A stretch of 54,021 nt of DNA from Ardenticatenaceae bacterium (GCA_030065875.1 JASJCR010000034.1:1-54021), one strand, 5' to 3'; numbered from the stretch's first letter, positions 1 through 9,248 are shown. The notes: generated from the sequence alone by a model not told the origin. Numbers and translations: made by a program.

Positions 1-49
1 TGAGATTGGAATCTGGTGAAGTACTCAACCAGAAAAACCACAAAAGAGA
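1..49. other. Intergenic left edge, no gene
   Basis: This short stretch lies downstream of the first reverse-strand gene. I see no terminator hairpin and no reading frame in it. Confidence 0.6.
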
Positions 50-817
50 TCACTTAAACTGACGATAAAACGATTCAGTTACTTGCCACAGGTCTGGCGG
101 GAGATATGATTGTACCTTTTTCTGAATTTCAGGTGGAACTTCGCCATAAAATGCCTCGGCGATTCCCCCGGCGATACAGGCCAAGGTGTCGCTGTCGCCC
201 CCCAGGGAGACCGCATTGCGCACCGCATCTTCATAGGAATCGGCGTCGAGAAAGGCGATAATTGCTTCTGGGACCGAGCCCTGGCAGGATACGTCAAAGG
301 CGTATACCGGCCGGATATCATCAACCGTCCGCGACAGGTCGTACGCAAATTCAGCAGCCAGCCGCGCGCGGATCTCTTCTTTTTGGTGACCCCTGCGGGC
401 CAGGAAGACGGCCAGGGCGGCCGCCTGCGCCCCCTTGATCCCTTCCGGGTGATTGTGGGAGATTTCGGCACTCAATTTGGCCTGACCCAGGACCTCTTCG
501 ACGGTTGAAAACGCAAAGCCGATGGGGCTGGCGCGCATGGCCGAGCCGTTGCCCCAGCTGTTGTACGGTTGGGGATTCTCTTCCCGCAGCCAGCGGATAA
601 ACGTGCCGCCGTACCCCGCGTGCGGGTAGCGCCGTCCAAATTTCAGCACCGCGTCGAGATACGGCCGGTCGTGGAGAATGGCATCGGCCACGGCCACCGT
701 CAGAACGGTGTCGTCGGTAAACGTACATCCCGGCTGAAAAAGCGGAAAATCCTTGCTTTTGATGTGCTGTCGCTCGTAAACCGAGCCGATGATATCACCG
801 GCAATTGCTCCGATCAT
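50..817 (-). CDS. ADP-ribosylglycohydrolase family protein
   Basis: A 255-residue protein of the ADP-ribosylglycohydrolase (DraG/ARH) fold, which removes ADP-ribose from modified proteins or related adducts using two metal ions. The sequence shows the N-terminal GAIAGDIIGS motif (residues 3-11), the metal-binding TDDT near residues 34-37, and the C-terminal GGDSDT near 206-211, all in the usual order. The length is normal for a stand-alone member. It has no signal peptide, so it should act in the cytoplasm. It is monocistronic and points away from the manC-like gene. The actual substrate cannot be read from sequence, and no DraT-like partner is present in this window. Confidence 0.9.
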   Translation of the reverse strand: MIGAIAGDIIGSVYERQHIKSKDFPLFQPGCTFTDDTVLTVAVADAILHDRPYLDAVLKFGRRYPHAGYGGTFIRWLREENPQPYNSWGNGSAMRASPIGFAFSTVEEVLGQAKLSAEISHNHPEGIKGAQAAALAVFLARRGHQKEEIRARLAAEFAYDLSRTVDDIRPVYAFDVSCQGSVPEAIIAFLDADSYEDAVRNAVSLGGDSDTLACIAGGIAEAFYGEVPPEIQKKVQSYLPPDLWQVTESFYRQFK

Positions 818-1108
818 TACTTATCAACTTACCTATTGGTTATACTCTGAAATATCAACATTTCCTATTTAATGCACTGTTACAAAATTATTCTTAACTT
901 CTTATTTTAGATACGCCATTTTGCCGCAGCCGAATAAATTCGACCGCTATGGAAACCGAAACGCGATTTATCGCGTTAAAAACTATCCGGTTTCGGTCTC
1001 CATGGCCGATGGATTCATTCATCGGCTAAGAAAGGTGGCAGCAAGGTCAAAAGTTAAGAAAACATCTGTTACACAGTATTTAATTTTAATAAGAAGGAAT
1101 CTTAAATT
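818..1108. other. Intergenic region with clustered inverted repeats
   Basis: About 290 bp between divergent genes. AT-rich at the left; from about 931 to 1026 it holds four inverted repeats (see the separate entry). A TTG-started frame of 63 codons runs through it up to the next gene, but its composition looks random and it is not called. Confidence 0.6.
931..1026 (+). other. Nested hairpin cluster in the leader of the manC-like gene
   Basis: Four inverted repeats follow one another. CGAAT/ATTCG lies at 931-942. An outer 14-bp stem with one mismatch pairs 949-962 with 990-1003 and encloses a perfect 8-bp stem, AACGCGAT/ATCGCGTT, at 960-977. A 7-bp stem, GCCGATG/CATCGGC, lies at 1005-1026. 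The gene starts 83 bp further on. This could be a structured mRNA leader or a palindromic repeat element. It matches no riboswitch class that I recognise. Confidence 0.5.
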
Positions 1109-2197
1109 ATGAAAGTTGTTATTTTTGCCGGCGGCTTTGGTCGCCGCCTCTGGCCAATCAGCCTGTCTAGCTCACCTAAACAGTTTGAGCCGATTATTGG
1201 TGATCGATCGACAATTCAACTGGCGGTCGACCGGGTTTGGGAGCAGTTTGGTGGGGAAAATATCTTCATTTCTACCAATGAGCGGTATGCCGACATTATC
1301 CGTCATCAGCTTCCGATGGTGCCCGATGATAACGTGATCGGTGAACCGATGCGTCGAGACCTCGCTGCTGCTGTGGGTTTGGCGATGATTCATTTGCAGC
1401 AGGTCAGCCGGCCGGGTGAGCCGGTGGCTATTTTATGGGGCGACAACTACATGAAGGAAGTGGATACCTTTCGGTCGGTGATGGCCACGGCCGAGCAGGT
1501 TATTCAGGATAAAAAGGCAAAAATTGTGTTTATGGGTGAGACGCCTCGCTTCGCCAACGCCAATTTGGGATGGATTGATCTTGGTGAACAGCGCGGTCAA
1601 AACAACGGCCGGCCGTTTTACAATTTTGGGGGGTTAACTTATCGGCCGCCGCAAGATCAATGTGATGAGATGTTTGCGGCCGGAAATTTCGTTTGGAATA
1701 CCGGCTATTTTGTAACCTCAGTGGATTACATTACGGCCGCATATCAAAAATTCATGCCCGAGATGTGGCAAATTTTAGATGAAATTGGCCGCACCATCGG
1801 CCACGAGGCGTACCAATCCACCCTCAATCGCCTGTATCCTCAAATGGAATCTATCAGCTTTGATGATGCCATTTTGACCCATCTCAATAATGAAGACGCC
1901 GGCGTTCTCCACGCCCCGATGGGTTGGAGTGATCCAGGCACCCTCTACGCCCTAAAAGAATCAATTGATCCTGACCCATCACAAAACGTCAACCGCGGTT
2001 TAGTCATTGATAACGATTCATCAGATTGCTTGATTTACAATTATGAAAGTGACAAACTGATTGTTGCACCGGGTTTGGAAGGTTTTATCATTGTCAATAC
2101 CCCTCAGTCAATCCTCGTCGTACACAAAGATAATATTCGTCAGGTTAAAGAAATTGTTGAGGGATTCTCCGGTTCTGACCTGGAACGGTACAGTTAG
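1109..2197 (+). CDS. manC: Mannose-1-phosphate guanylyltransferase
   Basis: A 362-residue nucleotidyltransferase that should make GDP-mannose from mannose-1-phosphate and GTP for glycan synthesis. The N-terminus carries the nucleotide-binding signature GGFGRRLWP (residues 8-16) followed by PKQF (23-26), typical of the GDP-mannose pyrophosphorylase branch. The later GDNYM and FNTGYF-like stretches (VWNTGYF) also fit. The length corresponds to the short form without the C-terminal phosphomannose isomerase domain found in longer AlgA/ManC proteins. The ATG start is preceded by AGAAGGA at 1090-1096. No sugar-pathway genes are adjacent, so its end product is unknown. The symbol is given by function, not by phylogeny. 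Confidence 0.9.
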   Translation: MKVVIFAGGFGRRLWPISLSSSPKQFEPIIGDRSTIQLAVDRVWEQFGGENIFISTNERYADIIRHQLPMVPDDNVIGEPMRRDLAAAVGLAMIHLQQVSRPGEPVAILWGDNYMKEVDTFRSVMATAEQVIQDKKAKIVFMGETPRFANANLGWIDLGEQRGQNNGRPFYNFGGLTYRPPQDQCDEMFAAGNFVWNTGYFVTSVDYITAAYQKFMPEMWQILDEIGRTIGHEAYQSTLNRLYPQMESISFDDAILTHLNNEDAGVLHAPMGWSDPGTLYALKESIDPDPSQNVNRGLVIDNDSSDCLIYNYESDKLIVAPGLEGFIIVNTPQSILVVHKDNIRQVKEIVEGFSGSDLERYS

Positions 2198-2360
2198 GGG
2201 CGGTTTCATCCCGATTTTTTATTAGGGAGATGCCTAGAAACAAGCCCGTTGGGGTTTGAATATTTGCATGTTTCTCAGTTGCCCGGTAGGCTGGAAGAAA
2301 GATTTACACTATTTTGAGGAAAAGCTGCCGCCTGCTCGTTAGGAGAAGGCAGAGTATTTT

Positions 2361-4769
2361 ATGAGTCAAGAAGCAAAAATTGAAGGGTACTGTCTTAAGT
2401 GTAAAGAGAAGCGGATAATGGTTGACCCGCGGCCGGAATGGGCCAGCAATGGTTCCCCGGCTACTCGCGGAACGTGTCCTGAATGTGGCACAACCATGTA
2501 CAGGCGTGGGGCTACACCGCTGCATGAAGGATTACCAAAACCCGAAATTACAGCCAAGCCGAGGAAATCGAAGGCGAAGAAGAAAAAATCGCGCAAATCG
2601 TCTAAAACCGTCCGTCGATCCGGAAAGCTGGTTGTGGTGGAATCGCCGGCTAAAGCGAAAACCATTGGCAAATACCTGGGCCGGGGTTATACGGTTAAAT
2701 CAAGCGTGGGCCACGTACGCGATTTATTAAAATCCCGCCTGAGCGTGGATGTCGACAATAAATTTGAACCGGAATATAGGGTTCCCAATGAAAAGCGGCC
2801 GGTTGTCAAAGAGTTAAAGGCCGCGGCTGAAAAAGCCAAGGAAATATATCTGGCGACAGACCCCGACCGTGAAGGCGAGGCGATCGCCTGGCACGTCATG
2901 GAATCGGCCGAGATGGATCCGGCGCGGACGCAGCGGGTGGTTTTTTATGAAATCACCAAACCGGCGGTTGAAAAAGCCCTGGAATCCCCCCGTGAAATTG
3001 ACATGCAGCGGGTGAATGCTCAACAGGCCCGTCGCATTCTCGATCGGTTGGTCGGGTATAAATTAAGCCCGCTGCTGTGGCGCAAGGTGCGAGGGAATCT
3101 GTCGGCCGGCCGCGTACAATCTGTGGCCGTGCGTCTGGTGGTTGAGCGCGAACGGGAAATTGACGAATTTGTGCCCGAAGAGTATTGGACCGTTGACGCG
3201 GATTTGAGCCAAAAGAAATATGCTGAACAAAAGCCGCGCCCGTCGTTTAAAGCAAAATGGCACCGCTATGAAGGCAAAAAACTCGAACTTCGTTCTGAAG
3301 CCGATGTACGGCCTCACCTAAGCGTCCTGGAGCGCTCAAAATGGGAAGTAGGCGATCTCAAGGTAGGCACGCGTCGCCGCCGGCCGGCAGCCCCGTTTAC
3401 CACCAGCACCCTGCAGCAGGAAGCTTCGCGCAAGCTGCGATTTAATACCACCAAAACAATGCGCATTGCCCAGCAGCTGTATGAAGGTGTGGACACCGGA
3501 TCGGGAACTGTCGGGTTGATTACCTATATGCGAACCGACAGCGTGAATGTCTCAGCGCAAGCACAGGCTGCAGCGCGCGACTATGTCATCAATCAATATG
3601 GAAATTCATTTGTGCCCGCCAAGCCTCCGGTCTATAAAACCCGCTCCAAGGCGGCTCAGGAGGCGCACGAGGCGATTCGGCCGACTGACGTGCGGAATAC
3701 CCCCAAAACGATTAAATCGCACCTCTCCCGCGATCAGTTTCGCCTTTACCAGCTGATCTGGCTCCGCTTTGTGGCCAGCCAAATGGCCTCGGCGGTTTAC
3801 GATACGGTACGGGCCGATTTCTTTGTCGGAGATGAATCGAAGCCTGTCAAAAAGCGAGCGTATCACTTTCGGGCGACCGGCTCATCCCTTCGTTTTCAAG
3901 GATTTTTGGCGGTCTATGAAGAAACCGCCCCCAGCGACCGACCAGATGACGGGGAGAATACCGTACCCGCGGATATTTTGGTTGGAGAGGTGGTTGATTT
4001 GCTCAAGCTGCGCCCGGAGCAGCACTTCACCCAACCCCCGCCCCGCTATGGGGAAGCAACGCTGGTCAAAGCCCTGGAAGAAAACGGGATCGGCCGGCCG
4101 AGTACATACGCCAGCATCATTTCGACCATTCAGAACCGCAATTATGTAGTCCGTGAAGACGGCCGTCTTTATCCTACGGAAACCGGCATGGTCGTCAATG
4201 ATATGCTCGTCGAGTACTTTCCCGATGTGCTGTCGGTTGACTTTACCGCTCGCCTGGAAGATGAGCTGGACACCATCGCCCAGGGTGATAACGAATGGGT
4301 TCCGGTTATAGACGGTTTTTATCGCAATTTTGAGAAGCGGCTGGAAGTGGCTGATGCGTCCCTTCCCAAAGTGGACCTTCGCAAGCAAGTGGAACCGGTT
4401 GGCCGGAAATGTCCCACCTGTGAGGAAGGAGATCTGGTTTATCGGCAGGGGAGATTTGGCAAATTTATCGGCTGTAATCGGTTCCCGAAATGTCGCCATA
4501 CGGAACAGGTCCTCGTTAAGGTCGGGGTGTCCTGCGCCAACGGTGGGGAAATGGTCGAAAAGAAAACCAAGCGCGGCCGCACATTTTATGGGTGCAGCCG
4601 CTACCCGGATTGCGAATTCACCAGCTGGAAATTGCCGGTTAAAGCGGACCAGCAGGGGATCTGGATTCAGCAAAACAAGAAAGACCCCAGTCAAACGACC
4701 TGCGTCGCTTGTGGATTAAAACCGATTGAGGAAAGAGAAAAGGAAGCGGAGGCAGCCGCGGCCGATTAA
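2361..4769 (+). CDS. topA: DNA topoisomerase I with N-terminal zinc-ribbon extension
   Basis: An 802-residue type IA topoisomerase that relaxes negative supercoils. Residues 1-55 form a small DUF5679-like zinc ribbon (Cys11, Cys14, Cys39, Cys42), followed by a Lys/Arg-rich linker (about 60-88). The Toprim domain starts at VVVESPAKAK (91-100) with Glu94 and has the acidic triad of DPDREGE (Asp167, Asp169, Glu171). The catalytic tyrosine is Tyr389 in ITYMRTDS. The C-terminus holds two 4-Cys zinc ribbons (about 679-755) and a last CVACG. The N-terminal extension is absent from enterobacterial TopA; I associate it with Chloroflexota. The gene has 12 copies of CGGCCG. It stands alone between manC and a tRNA. 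Confidence 0.96.
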   Translation: MSQEAKIEGYCLKCKEKRIMVDPRPEWASNGSPATRGTCPECGTTMYRRGATPLHEGLPKPEITAKPRKSKAKKKKSRKSSKTVRRSGKLVVVESPAKAKTIGKYLGRGYTVKSSVGHVRDLLKSRLSVDVDNKFEPEYRVPNEKRPVVKELKAAAEKAKEIYLATDPDREGEAIAWHVMESAEMDPARTQRVVFYEITKPAVEKALESPREIDMQRVNAQQARRILDRLVGYKLSPLLWRKVRGNLSAGRVQSVAVRLVVEREREIDEFVPEEYWTVDADLSQKKYAEQKPRPSFKAKWHRYEGKKLELRSEADVRPHLSVLERSKWEVGDLKVGTRRRRPAAPFTTSTLQQEASRKLRFNTTKTMRIAQQLYEGVDTGSGTVGLITYMRTDSVNVSAQAQAAARDYVINQYGNSFVPAKPPVYKTRSKAAQEAHEAIRPTDVRNTPKTIKSHLSRDQFRLYQLIWLRFVASQMASAVYDTVRADFFVGDESKPVKKRAYHFRATGSSLRFQGFLAVYEETAPSDRPDDGENTVPADILVGEVVDLLKLRPEQHFTQPPPRYGEATLVKALEENGIGRPSTYASIISTIQNRNYVVREDGRLYPTETGMVVNDMLVEYFPDVLSVDFTARLEDELDTIAQGDNEWVPVIDGFYRNFEKRLEVADASLPKVDLRKQVEPVGRKCPTCEEGDLVYRQGRFGKFIGCNRFPKCRHTEQVLVKVGVSCANGGEMVEKKTKRGRTFYGCSRYPDCEFTSWKLPVKADQQGIWIQQNKKDPSQTTCVACGLKPIEEREKEAEAAAAD

Positions 4770-4774
4770 ATCCT

Positions 4775-4802
4775 TTGCAGCCTCCTGAGGGCTTGGTATA
4801 AT
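4775..4802 (+). promoter_or_regulatory. Promoter of tRNA-Thr
   Basis: TTGCAG (4775-4780), 16 bp, then TATAAT (4797-4802), preceded by TGG to give an extended -10 (TGnTATAAT). It lies 20 bp before the mature tRNA 5' end, immediately after the topA stop codon. Confidence 0.7.
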
Positions 4803-4822
4803 TTCCATCTCATCATTTGCAT

Positions 4823-4894
4823 GCCACCCTAGCTCAACGGCAGAGCGACCGCTTCGTAAGCGGTAGGTTATGGGTTCAAATCCCATGGGTGGCT
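4823..4894 (+). tRNA. tRNA-Thr(CGT)
   Basis: A 72-nt cloverleaf. The 7-bp acceptor stem is GCCACCC / GGGTGGC. The anticodon stem ACCGC/GCGGT closes the loop TTCGTAA, giving anticodon CGT (reads ACG, threonine). The T arm is ATGGG-TTCAAAT-CCCAT. CCA is not encoded. An efficient terminator follows within 5 nt. Confidence 0.95.
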
Positions 4895-4898
4895 CAAT

Positions 4899-4932
4899 AG
4901 CCCCGAATGGTTTCGTTCGGGGCTGTTTTTTT
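4899..4932 (+). terminator. Rho-independent terminator after tRNA-Thr
   Basis: Perfect 9-bp stem AGCCCCGAA / TTCGGGGCT (4899-4907 with 4916-4924), an 8-nt loop and a T tract at 4926-4932. It separates the tRNA from udk by only 21 bp, so udk transcription depends on readthrough or a promoter not seen here. Confidence 0.9.
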
Positions 4933-4953
4933 ACACGTGAGGAGAAGCAAGCG

Positions 4954-5595
4954 ATGGCTGAATGGGGCATAAAAAAACCGATTGTCTTTGGCGTAGCGGG
5001 GGGAACGGGGTCAGGCAAAACAACCGTGGCCCGTCAAATTCTGGATATGGTGGGGGCAGAACAGGTGGCCTATCTGGCCCACGACGCTTACTATCGCGAC
5101 AGCCCGCAGCTGTCATGGGAAGAGCGGCTGCAGATGAATTACGATCATCCCTCTTCGCTGGAGACCGAGTTGATGCATCATCACGTGGAGGAACTGCTGG
5201 CCGGTCATCCGGTGGAGATGCCGGTTTATGATTTTACAAATCACCGGCGCAAGATGGAGACGATACACATTCTTCCCAGCCCGATCATTATCGTCGAAGG
5301 GATTTTGGTTTTTACCGACAAACCGCTGCGGGAGCTGATGGATGTCAAAATCTTTGTCGATACCGATGCTGATGTGCGGTTTATCCGCCGCTTAAAGCGA
5401 GATGTTGAAGATCGCGGCCGCTCGGTTGAGTCGGTGATTAAACAATATTTAAACACCGTAAGGCCGATGCATCTGGAATTTGTCGAACCCAGCAAACGTC
5501 ATGCCGACGTCATCATTCCCGTTGGCGGCCGCAATCAGGTAGCCATTCATATGGTGGTTTCTCTGCTGCGGGAATTGCTGCATGATAGTGGTTAG
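4954..5595 (+). CDS. udk: Uridine kinase
   Basis: Phosphorylates uridine and cytidine to UMP/CMP in the pyrimidine salvage pathway. The 213-residue protein has the P-loop GGTGSGKTT (residues 16-24), the YYRDSP motif and the NYDHPSS stretch typical of uridine kinases, and the RRLKRD lid region. The reading frame is open further upstream into the tRNA, but the start at 4954 is chosen because TGAGGAG (4938-4944) precedes it at proper spacing, and the resulting length matches the family. The coding start lies just beyond the tRNA terminator. Confidence 0.95.
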   Translation: MAEWGIKKPIVFGVAGGTGSGKTTVARQILDMVGAEQVAYLAHDAYYRDSPQLSWEERLQMNYDHPSSLETELMHHHVEELLAGHPVEMPVYDFTNHRRKMETIHILPSPIIIVEGILVFTDKPLRELMDVKIFVDTDADVRFIRRLKRDVEDRGRSVESVIKQYLNTVRPMHLEFVEPSKRHADVIIPVGGRNQVAIHMVVSLLRELLHDSG

Positions 5596-5681
5596 TAGTT
5601 ATTGGTTTATTCGTGTATTGGTGTAATTGCTAATCGAGCCAATCACACCAATCGCACTAATCGAACCAATCGAACTAATCT
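5596..5681. repeat. Degenerate 9-bp tandem repeat tract
   Basis: After the udk stop come GT/T-rich units (TATTGG, GTATTGG), then six units of the form AATCGAACC from 5632 to 5681 (AATCGAGCC, AATCACACC, AATCGCACT, AATCGAACC, AATCGAACT). The two halves are partly complementary and could form a hairpin between the convergent genes. Confidence 0.7.
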
Positions 5682-7534
5682 CCAATTCCCCACACGCTAA
5701 TATCTCGAATTTGCCAGTCGTTTCCACCAAAATCGCGGGCGCGAAAATGCACCTCCTCAACGCCAGGGGGAATGGGGGTCCAATACGACTGATAACCGAT
5801 ATCGTCTTTGGCATATTGCTGCCGCAGAGCGGCTTGCCAGGTATTCCCTTGATCAAACGAAAGCTGAACCTCATCGGCAAAAGCCACAAAGCGCAAATAG
5901 GCGTGATCCGGGGTAGAAGAATGTAAGGTGATGGCCGGCCCCGTTCCGCGGTTGATAAAGCGCGTATCTGTTTGAATGAGGGTGAACGGCACCGCCGGAT
6001 CAACGGTAACGTTGTCAAAGACCCAGCTGTTTGGCTGGCAAAGCTCTTCACAATCCTTGGTTGGATCAAATGAATGATGGCTGATTTGAACCACTCCCTG
6101 TTCCCAGATTAATGGGTTGGTTAAAGGAGTATTAACCCACCATTGGTCAACGGCCGGAACCCCAAAGCGCACATGATCGCCGCTGATATGGATCTGAAAG
6201 GTGGTTAAGTCGATATAGCTTGGCTCAATTTGCTCATCAAGGGCAAACCAATCACCGCTCAGCTCGGTCACCTGTCCGGCGGTGATGGTTCGGCCGAAAA
6301 ACCGCCAGCTCCCCAGGTCGATGTAAAAATGGACTGCATTTTGCGGGTGACCGTTCATGTCCGGCATCCAATCCTGACCGGGGAGCTGCAAATGATCATC
6401 AATGGGGGTGATCCAAATTTCGATCCAATCCCGGCCGCTGGTGCGCACGGTGCTCATATCAAAGGAAATCACCGCTTCTTCCTGGCTAAAGTCAACCAGA
6501 TAAGCGGGGGTCACGATGGTGGCCGCATACTCACTGCCGTTGATAGCTGAAATCAGGCGGCCGTCACATCCAAAGACGCTCTCTTCAAAAGTGGCGATGG
6601 GGTGAGTAGCCGGATATGGAGTGCAGTCAGACCCGTAAACGGCGGTCATTGGCTCTATTTGATCCCAGGTAGACCAGTCGCGAGTGTGCACGGTGATATC
6701 CCAGTCGGGGCTCTCAAACGGGGTTGGTTGGTCTGGAAACGACTCAAACGCGGCCGTAAAGGTTACCGGGTCTGCGGCACTGGGTCCCGGTGGATCGCTA
6801 TGCTGGTATGGTTCAACGACCGCTTCAAAATCTGAAGTCCAGTCAAACGTATCGCTCGATAGGAGTTGAAATACCGCCGCTGCGCCGGCCAAGGCCAAAA
6901 CGCCGGCTACCGCTGGCACCACCATTCTGGCGCTTGCGGCCGGCCGCTTTAGCCCAGATTCTCCGCGTGAGATTTTGATCGCTTGCCACAGACCGAAACC
7001 GATCAAAATCAGACTGCCCAATTCTAAAATGGTGTTGAATCGCACCCCCAAGACACGCTGCTGAATGATCAAATCAACGGCGTGAAAAGAAACCGCGCGA
7101 ATTAAAACAAAAAAGAAGAGTGCTCCCAGCCCAAGAAAAATTAGCCCGTGTTGGCGAATCGTTTGTCGCCACAGCCAGGCCAGGGAAATCATAACCAGAC
7201 CGCCTCCGGCCGCTAGAACCCCTATAAAGGCAAGCTGTACGCCGCGTCGATCCCCGTACCACCCTTGGGTTTTGGCGACTTCCCGGCCGATGGCGGTCAG
7301 CAGGGATTGCAGATCGAGTTGTTTGTTGAGGCCCAGGAAGAAGAGAAGAAAAGCGATTAACAGCCAGATTGCCGATGTTCGTCGCGGCCGGCCGCCTGCC
7401 TGCTGCCGCTGGTAATAAACAACGGCCAAAATGCCGACGGCGAAGTAGGTAAATACGGTCAGCCACCCGGCCAGGGAAGGATCACCGATACCCGGCCGCC
7501 AGGGTACATTGCGCAAAATATTAAAAAGATCCAT
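5675..7534 (-). CDS. Large membrane protein with extracellular C-terminal part, unknown function
   Basis: I do not recognise a family for this 619-residue protein. The N-terminal third has about five hydrophobic segments (roughly residues 24-40, 54-72, 100-122, 130-150, 165-185), and another lies near 207-227. The remaining 390 residues are hydrophilic, rich in Asp, Trp and Thr, and look like extracytoplasmic beta-rich domains (DWSTWDQIEP, FDNVTVDP). A C-terminal segment with VQLSFDQGNTW and a final DFGGNDWQIRDI resembles sugar-binding-like sandwich repeats, but this is only an impression. Its stop codon lies inside the 9-bp tandem repeats that follow udk. CGGCCG frequency is normal for the window, so it is probably long resident. 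Confidence 0.75.
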   Translation of the reverse strand: MDLFNILRNVPWRPGIGDPSLAGWLTVFTYFAVGILAVVYYQRQQAGGRPRRTSAIWLLIAFLLFFLGLNKQLDLQSLLTAIGREVAKTQGWYGDRRGVQLAFIGVLAAGGGLVMISLAWLWRQTIRQHGLIFLGLGALFFFVLIRAVSFHAVDLIIQQRVLGVRFNTILELGSLILIGFGLWQAIKISRGESGLKRPAASARMVVPAVAGVLALAGAAAVFQLLSSDTFDWTSDFEAVVEPYQHSDPPGPSAADPVTFTAAFESFPDQPTPFESPDWDITVHTRDWSTWDQIEPMTAVYGSDCTPYPATHPIATFEESVFGCDGRLISAINGSEYAATIVTPAYLVDFSQEEAVISFDMSTVRTSGRDWIEIWITPIDDHLQLPGQDWMPDMNGHPQNAVHFYIDLGSWRFFGRTITAGQVTELSGDWFALDEQIEPSYIDLTTFQIHISGDHVRFGVPAVDQWWVNTPLTNPLIWEQGVVQISHHSFDPTKDCEELCQPNSWVFDNVTVDPAVPFTLIQTDTRFINRGTGPAITLHSSTPDHAYLRFVAFADEVQLSFDQGNTWQAALRQQYAKDDIGYQSYWTPIPPGVEEVHFRARDFGGNDWQIRDISVWGIGD

Positions 7535-7769
7535 ATGGATTTATTTTGGAGAGGGGGTCTTTCTTTGGCAATTACAATTATTGAGAAGAGGGAAGAGAGT
7601 AAAGAGGATTAAAATATCAAAAACTCCAGACAGGGGTCTGTTGTCTGATGTCTATGGTCTTATGAGGGCAGGGGTGAAGGCAGGAAAAAGCGGAGGAATA
7701 AAATTGTCAGCGACCTTATCTAGAATCGGCCTTGACGTTTAGCTGTTTTTAAAAAAGAAAAACAATCCA
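7535..7769. other. Intergenic region with a short heptad tract
   Basis: About 235 bp. The only clear structure is a run of 7-bp units at 7634-7664 (GTCTGTT, GTCTGAT, GTCTATG, GTCTTAT). The rest is purine-rich. No gene seen. Confidence 0.5.
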
Positions 7770-7970
7770 TTAATCAGCCGCTCCCAGCATGTTTTGGGAC
7801 TGCTGCTGGGAGTGGATCAATGTTTCGCTAATATGAGCGTACCAATTGCTGGCGAAGAAATTGCGAGCATCATCGCGTTGCGTTTGCTCCTCAGCAAAAA
7901 GGTCTTCTGCAGCTTGAGCAATAATGGCTTTTAATAAATCAAATTTATTTTCATCTTTCTGGTTACTCAT
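7770..7970 (-). CDS. Small hypothetical protein, 66 residues
   Basis: No family recognised. The product is hydrophilic and Gln/Ala/Asp-rich with predicted helices, without a signal peptide or membrane segment. A ribosome-binding site, AGAGGA, lies 5 bases before the ATG, which supports it being a real gene despite its size. It sits alone between a membrane protein and a lipoprotein, both also on the reverse strand. Its upstream region is unusually AT-rich. Confidence 0.6.
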   Translation of the reverse strand: MSNQKDENKFDLLKAIIAQAAEDLFAEEQTQRDDARNFFASNWYAHISETLIHSQQQSQNMLGAAD

Positions 7971-8327
7971 AACATCCTCTGTTGTTAAGTTGAGATTGAT
8001 CTCTGCTTGGTATTGACTCTGCTTATTACTAATATAATTATTTATACGTACAAGTTATCTTACAGTTTCACATTTTCCGTTGATGTTGATAATTTTTTTA
8101 CGCATTTGTTGTTGTTGACTACATCTATTATGTGTTGTCTTACGAAAAAGAACTCAAAATTGAATAAAATTCCGGCTTTCCAAGAATAATTTAATATTAA
8201 TTCGACCAGGACGTTTGGTCTGTAGGAAGAAAGTGCCGTCATCGGTCAAACAAATAGGAAATTTGGCCGGGGGAAAATTGGGGGAGGGGGTACTGAAGTT
8301 CAATATTTTTACCTCTTTCCGTCGAAA
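7971..8327. other. AT-rich intergenic region, no gene
   Basis: About 360 bp. AT-rich, with TATAAT-like strings (for example near 8033-8040) but no convincing -35/-10 pair. I see no repeat family of this window in it. Confidence 0.5.
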
Positions 8328-9248
8328 TTACGCTTCACCATTGATATAGATTGACATAAAGCTTTGGTTTTCTACATCGTATTTAATTTCAAAGAAACAA
8401 TCGCCACCATCCAGAACGATAATGGGTGTTTCTTGCCAATTACTGCCAAAGGTATCACAGAAGTAATTGGCAAATATTAGGCGCTTTCCATCCATTTCGA
8501 TTCCCAAGTATTGACGACCGTATTCGGGCAGCCGATCCCATAGCGGTGGATCATCCCCATAAGGGGTTCCAACGTGGTTATTTGCTTCCAGAAAAAGAGG
8601 CAGATTTTTTTCAAGCTGAATGATGTCGCTTTCGGCCGGTGTCCAATATCCATCAATGCTTACCCCAAACCAGCTGGCAAAATCTTGAGCCTGGGCCGAA
8701 CCTGCTGAAAAAATAACTCCCTGGAATTGCTCGGTTTCTATGATAATTGGATCATCCGGGACCGGTTCACTTGCCTGGTTTTCCATCTGGCCTAGATTCT
8801 CTTGATTTGGATCTTCGGCCGCGGTGATTAGCTGAAACCCAAATTCGTAGTCGGCATCGGAGCCGGTATAGGGTACTTGATCATTGGTGGTTAGTTGGTA
8901 TCCATCATATTGGGTGGGGAACACAGAGGGATTCATTTCAGCCAGCAGGTCATCACAGCTGACCTCGCTCCCATCGACCGGGGTGGTGGCCAAAATTTGG
9001 GCGACTCCGTCACTGTTGGTTTTGGTGCGGCTGTAAGCGGAAGGCTCCAAAACAAATTCAATCCCCTCAAGTGGTGTTTCACTTTCATCTTTGACGCCAT
9101 TTCCGTTTTCGTCCAGCCAGGCGGTGGCCGTGGCGGACCAGAAACAATCCGCCTGAATCAGTTCTGTGGTGGGTAAGCGGTCTACGGGGGTGCAGCCTTG
9201 GAAGGCGATTAGTAAGATGATCATCGTCCCATAATGCCAAAATTTCAT
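8328..9248 (-). CDS. Secreted lipoprotein with SdrD B-like domain
   Basis: A 306-residue protein with a lipoprotein signal peptide: hydrophobic run ILLIAFQ followed by the lipobox cysteine at residue 19. After it comes a prealbumin-like module (about residues 38-90: AWLDENGNGVKDESETPLEG) of the SdrD B-like type that often acts as a stalk in surface proteins. The rest has no family that I recognise, but contains YSNYF-like and GGDCFFEI segments and three cysteines. GAGGAGA lies just before the ATG. It should be anchored to the outer face of the membrane. Function unknown. Confidence 0.75.
   Translation of the reverse strand: MKFWHYGTMIILLIAFQGCTPVDRLPTTELIQADCFWSATATAWLDENGNGVKDESETPLEGIEFVLEPSAYSRTKTNSDGVAQILATTPVDGSEVSCDDLLAEMNPSVFPTQYDGYQLTTNDQVPYTGSDADYEFGFQLITAAEDPNQENLGQMENQASEPVPDDPIIIETEQFQGVIFSAGSAQAQDFASWFGVSIDGYWTPAESDIIQLEKNLPLFLEANNHVGTPYGDDPPLWDRLPEYGRQYLGIEMDGKRLIFANYFCDTFGSNWQETPIIVLDGGDCFFEIKYDVENQSFMSIYINGEA

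Noticed and set aside
921..1112. 63-codon forward frame before the manC-like gene
   Set aside because: Starts with TTG, has no ribosome-binding site, overlaps the hairpin cluster and has no recognisable product.
3882..4694. 270-codon reverse frame inside topA
   Set aside because: Lies wholly within the conserved topA coding sequence and has no domain or start signals.
4870..4953. Upstream extension of the udk frame
   Set aside because: It would start inside tRNA-Thr and run through the terminator; the ATG at 4954 has a ribosome-binding site and gives the normal length.
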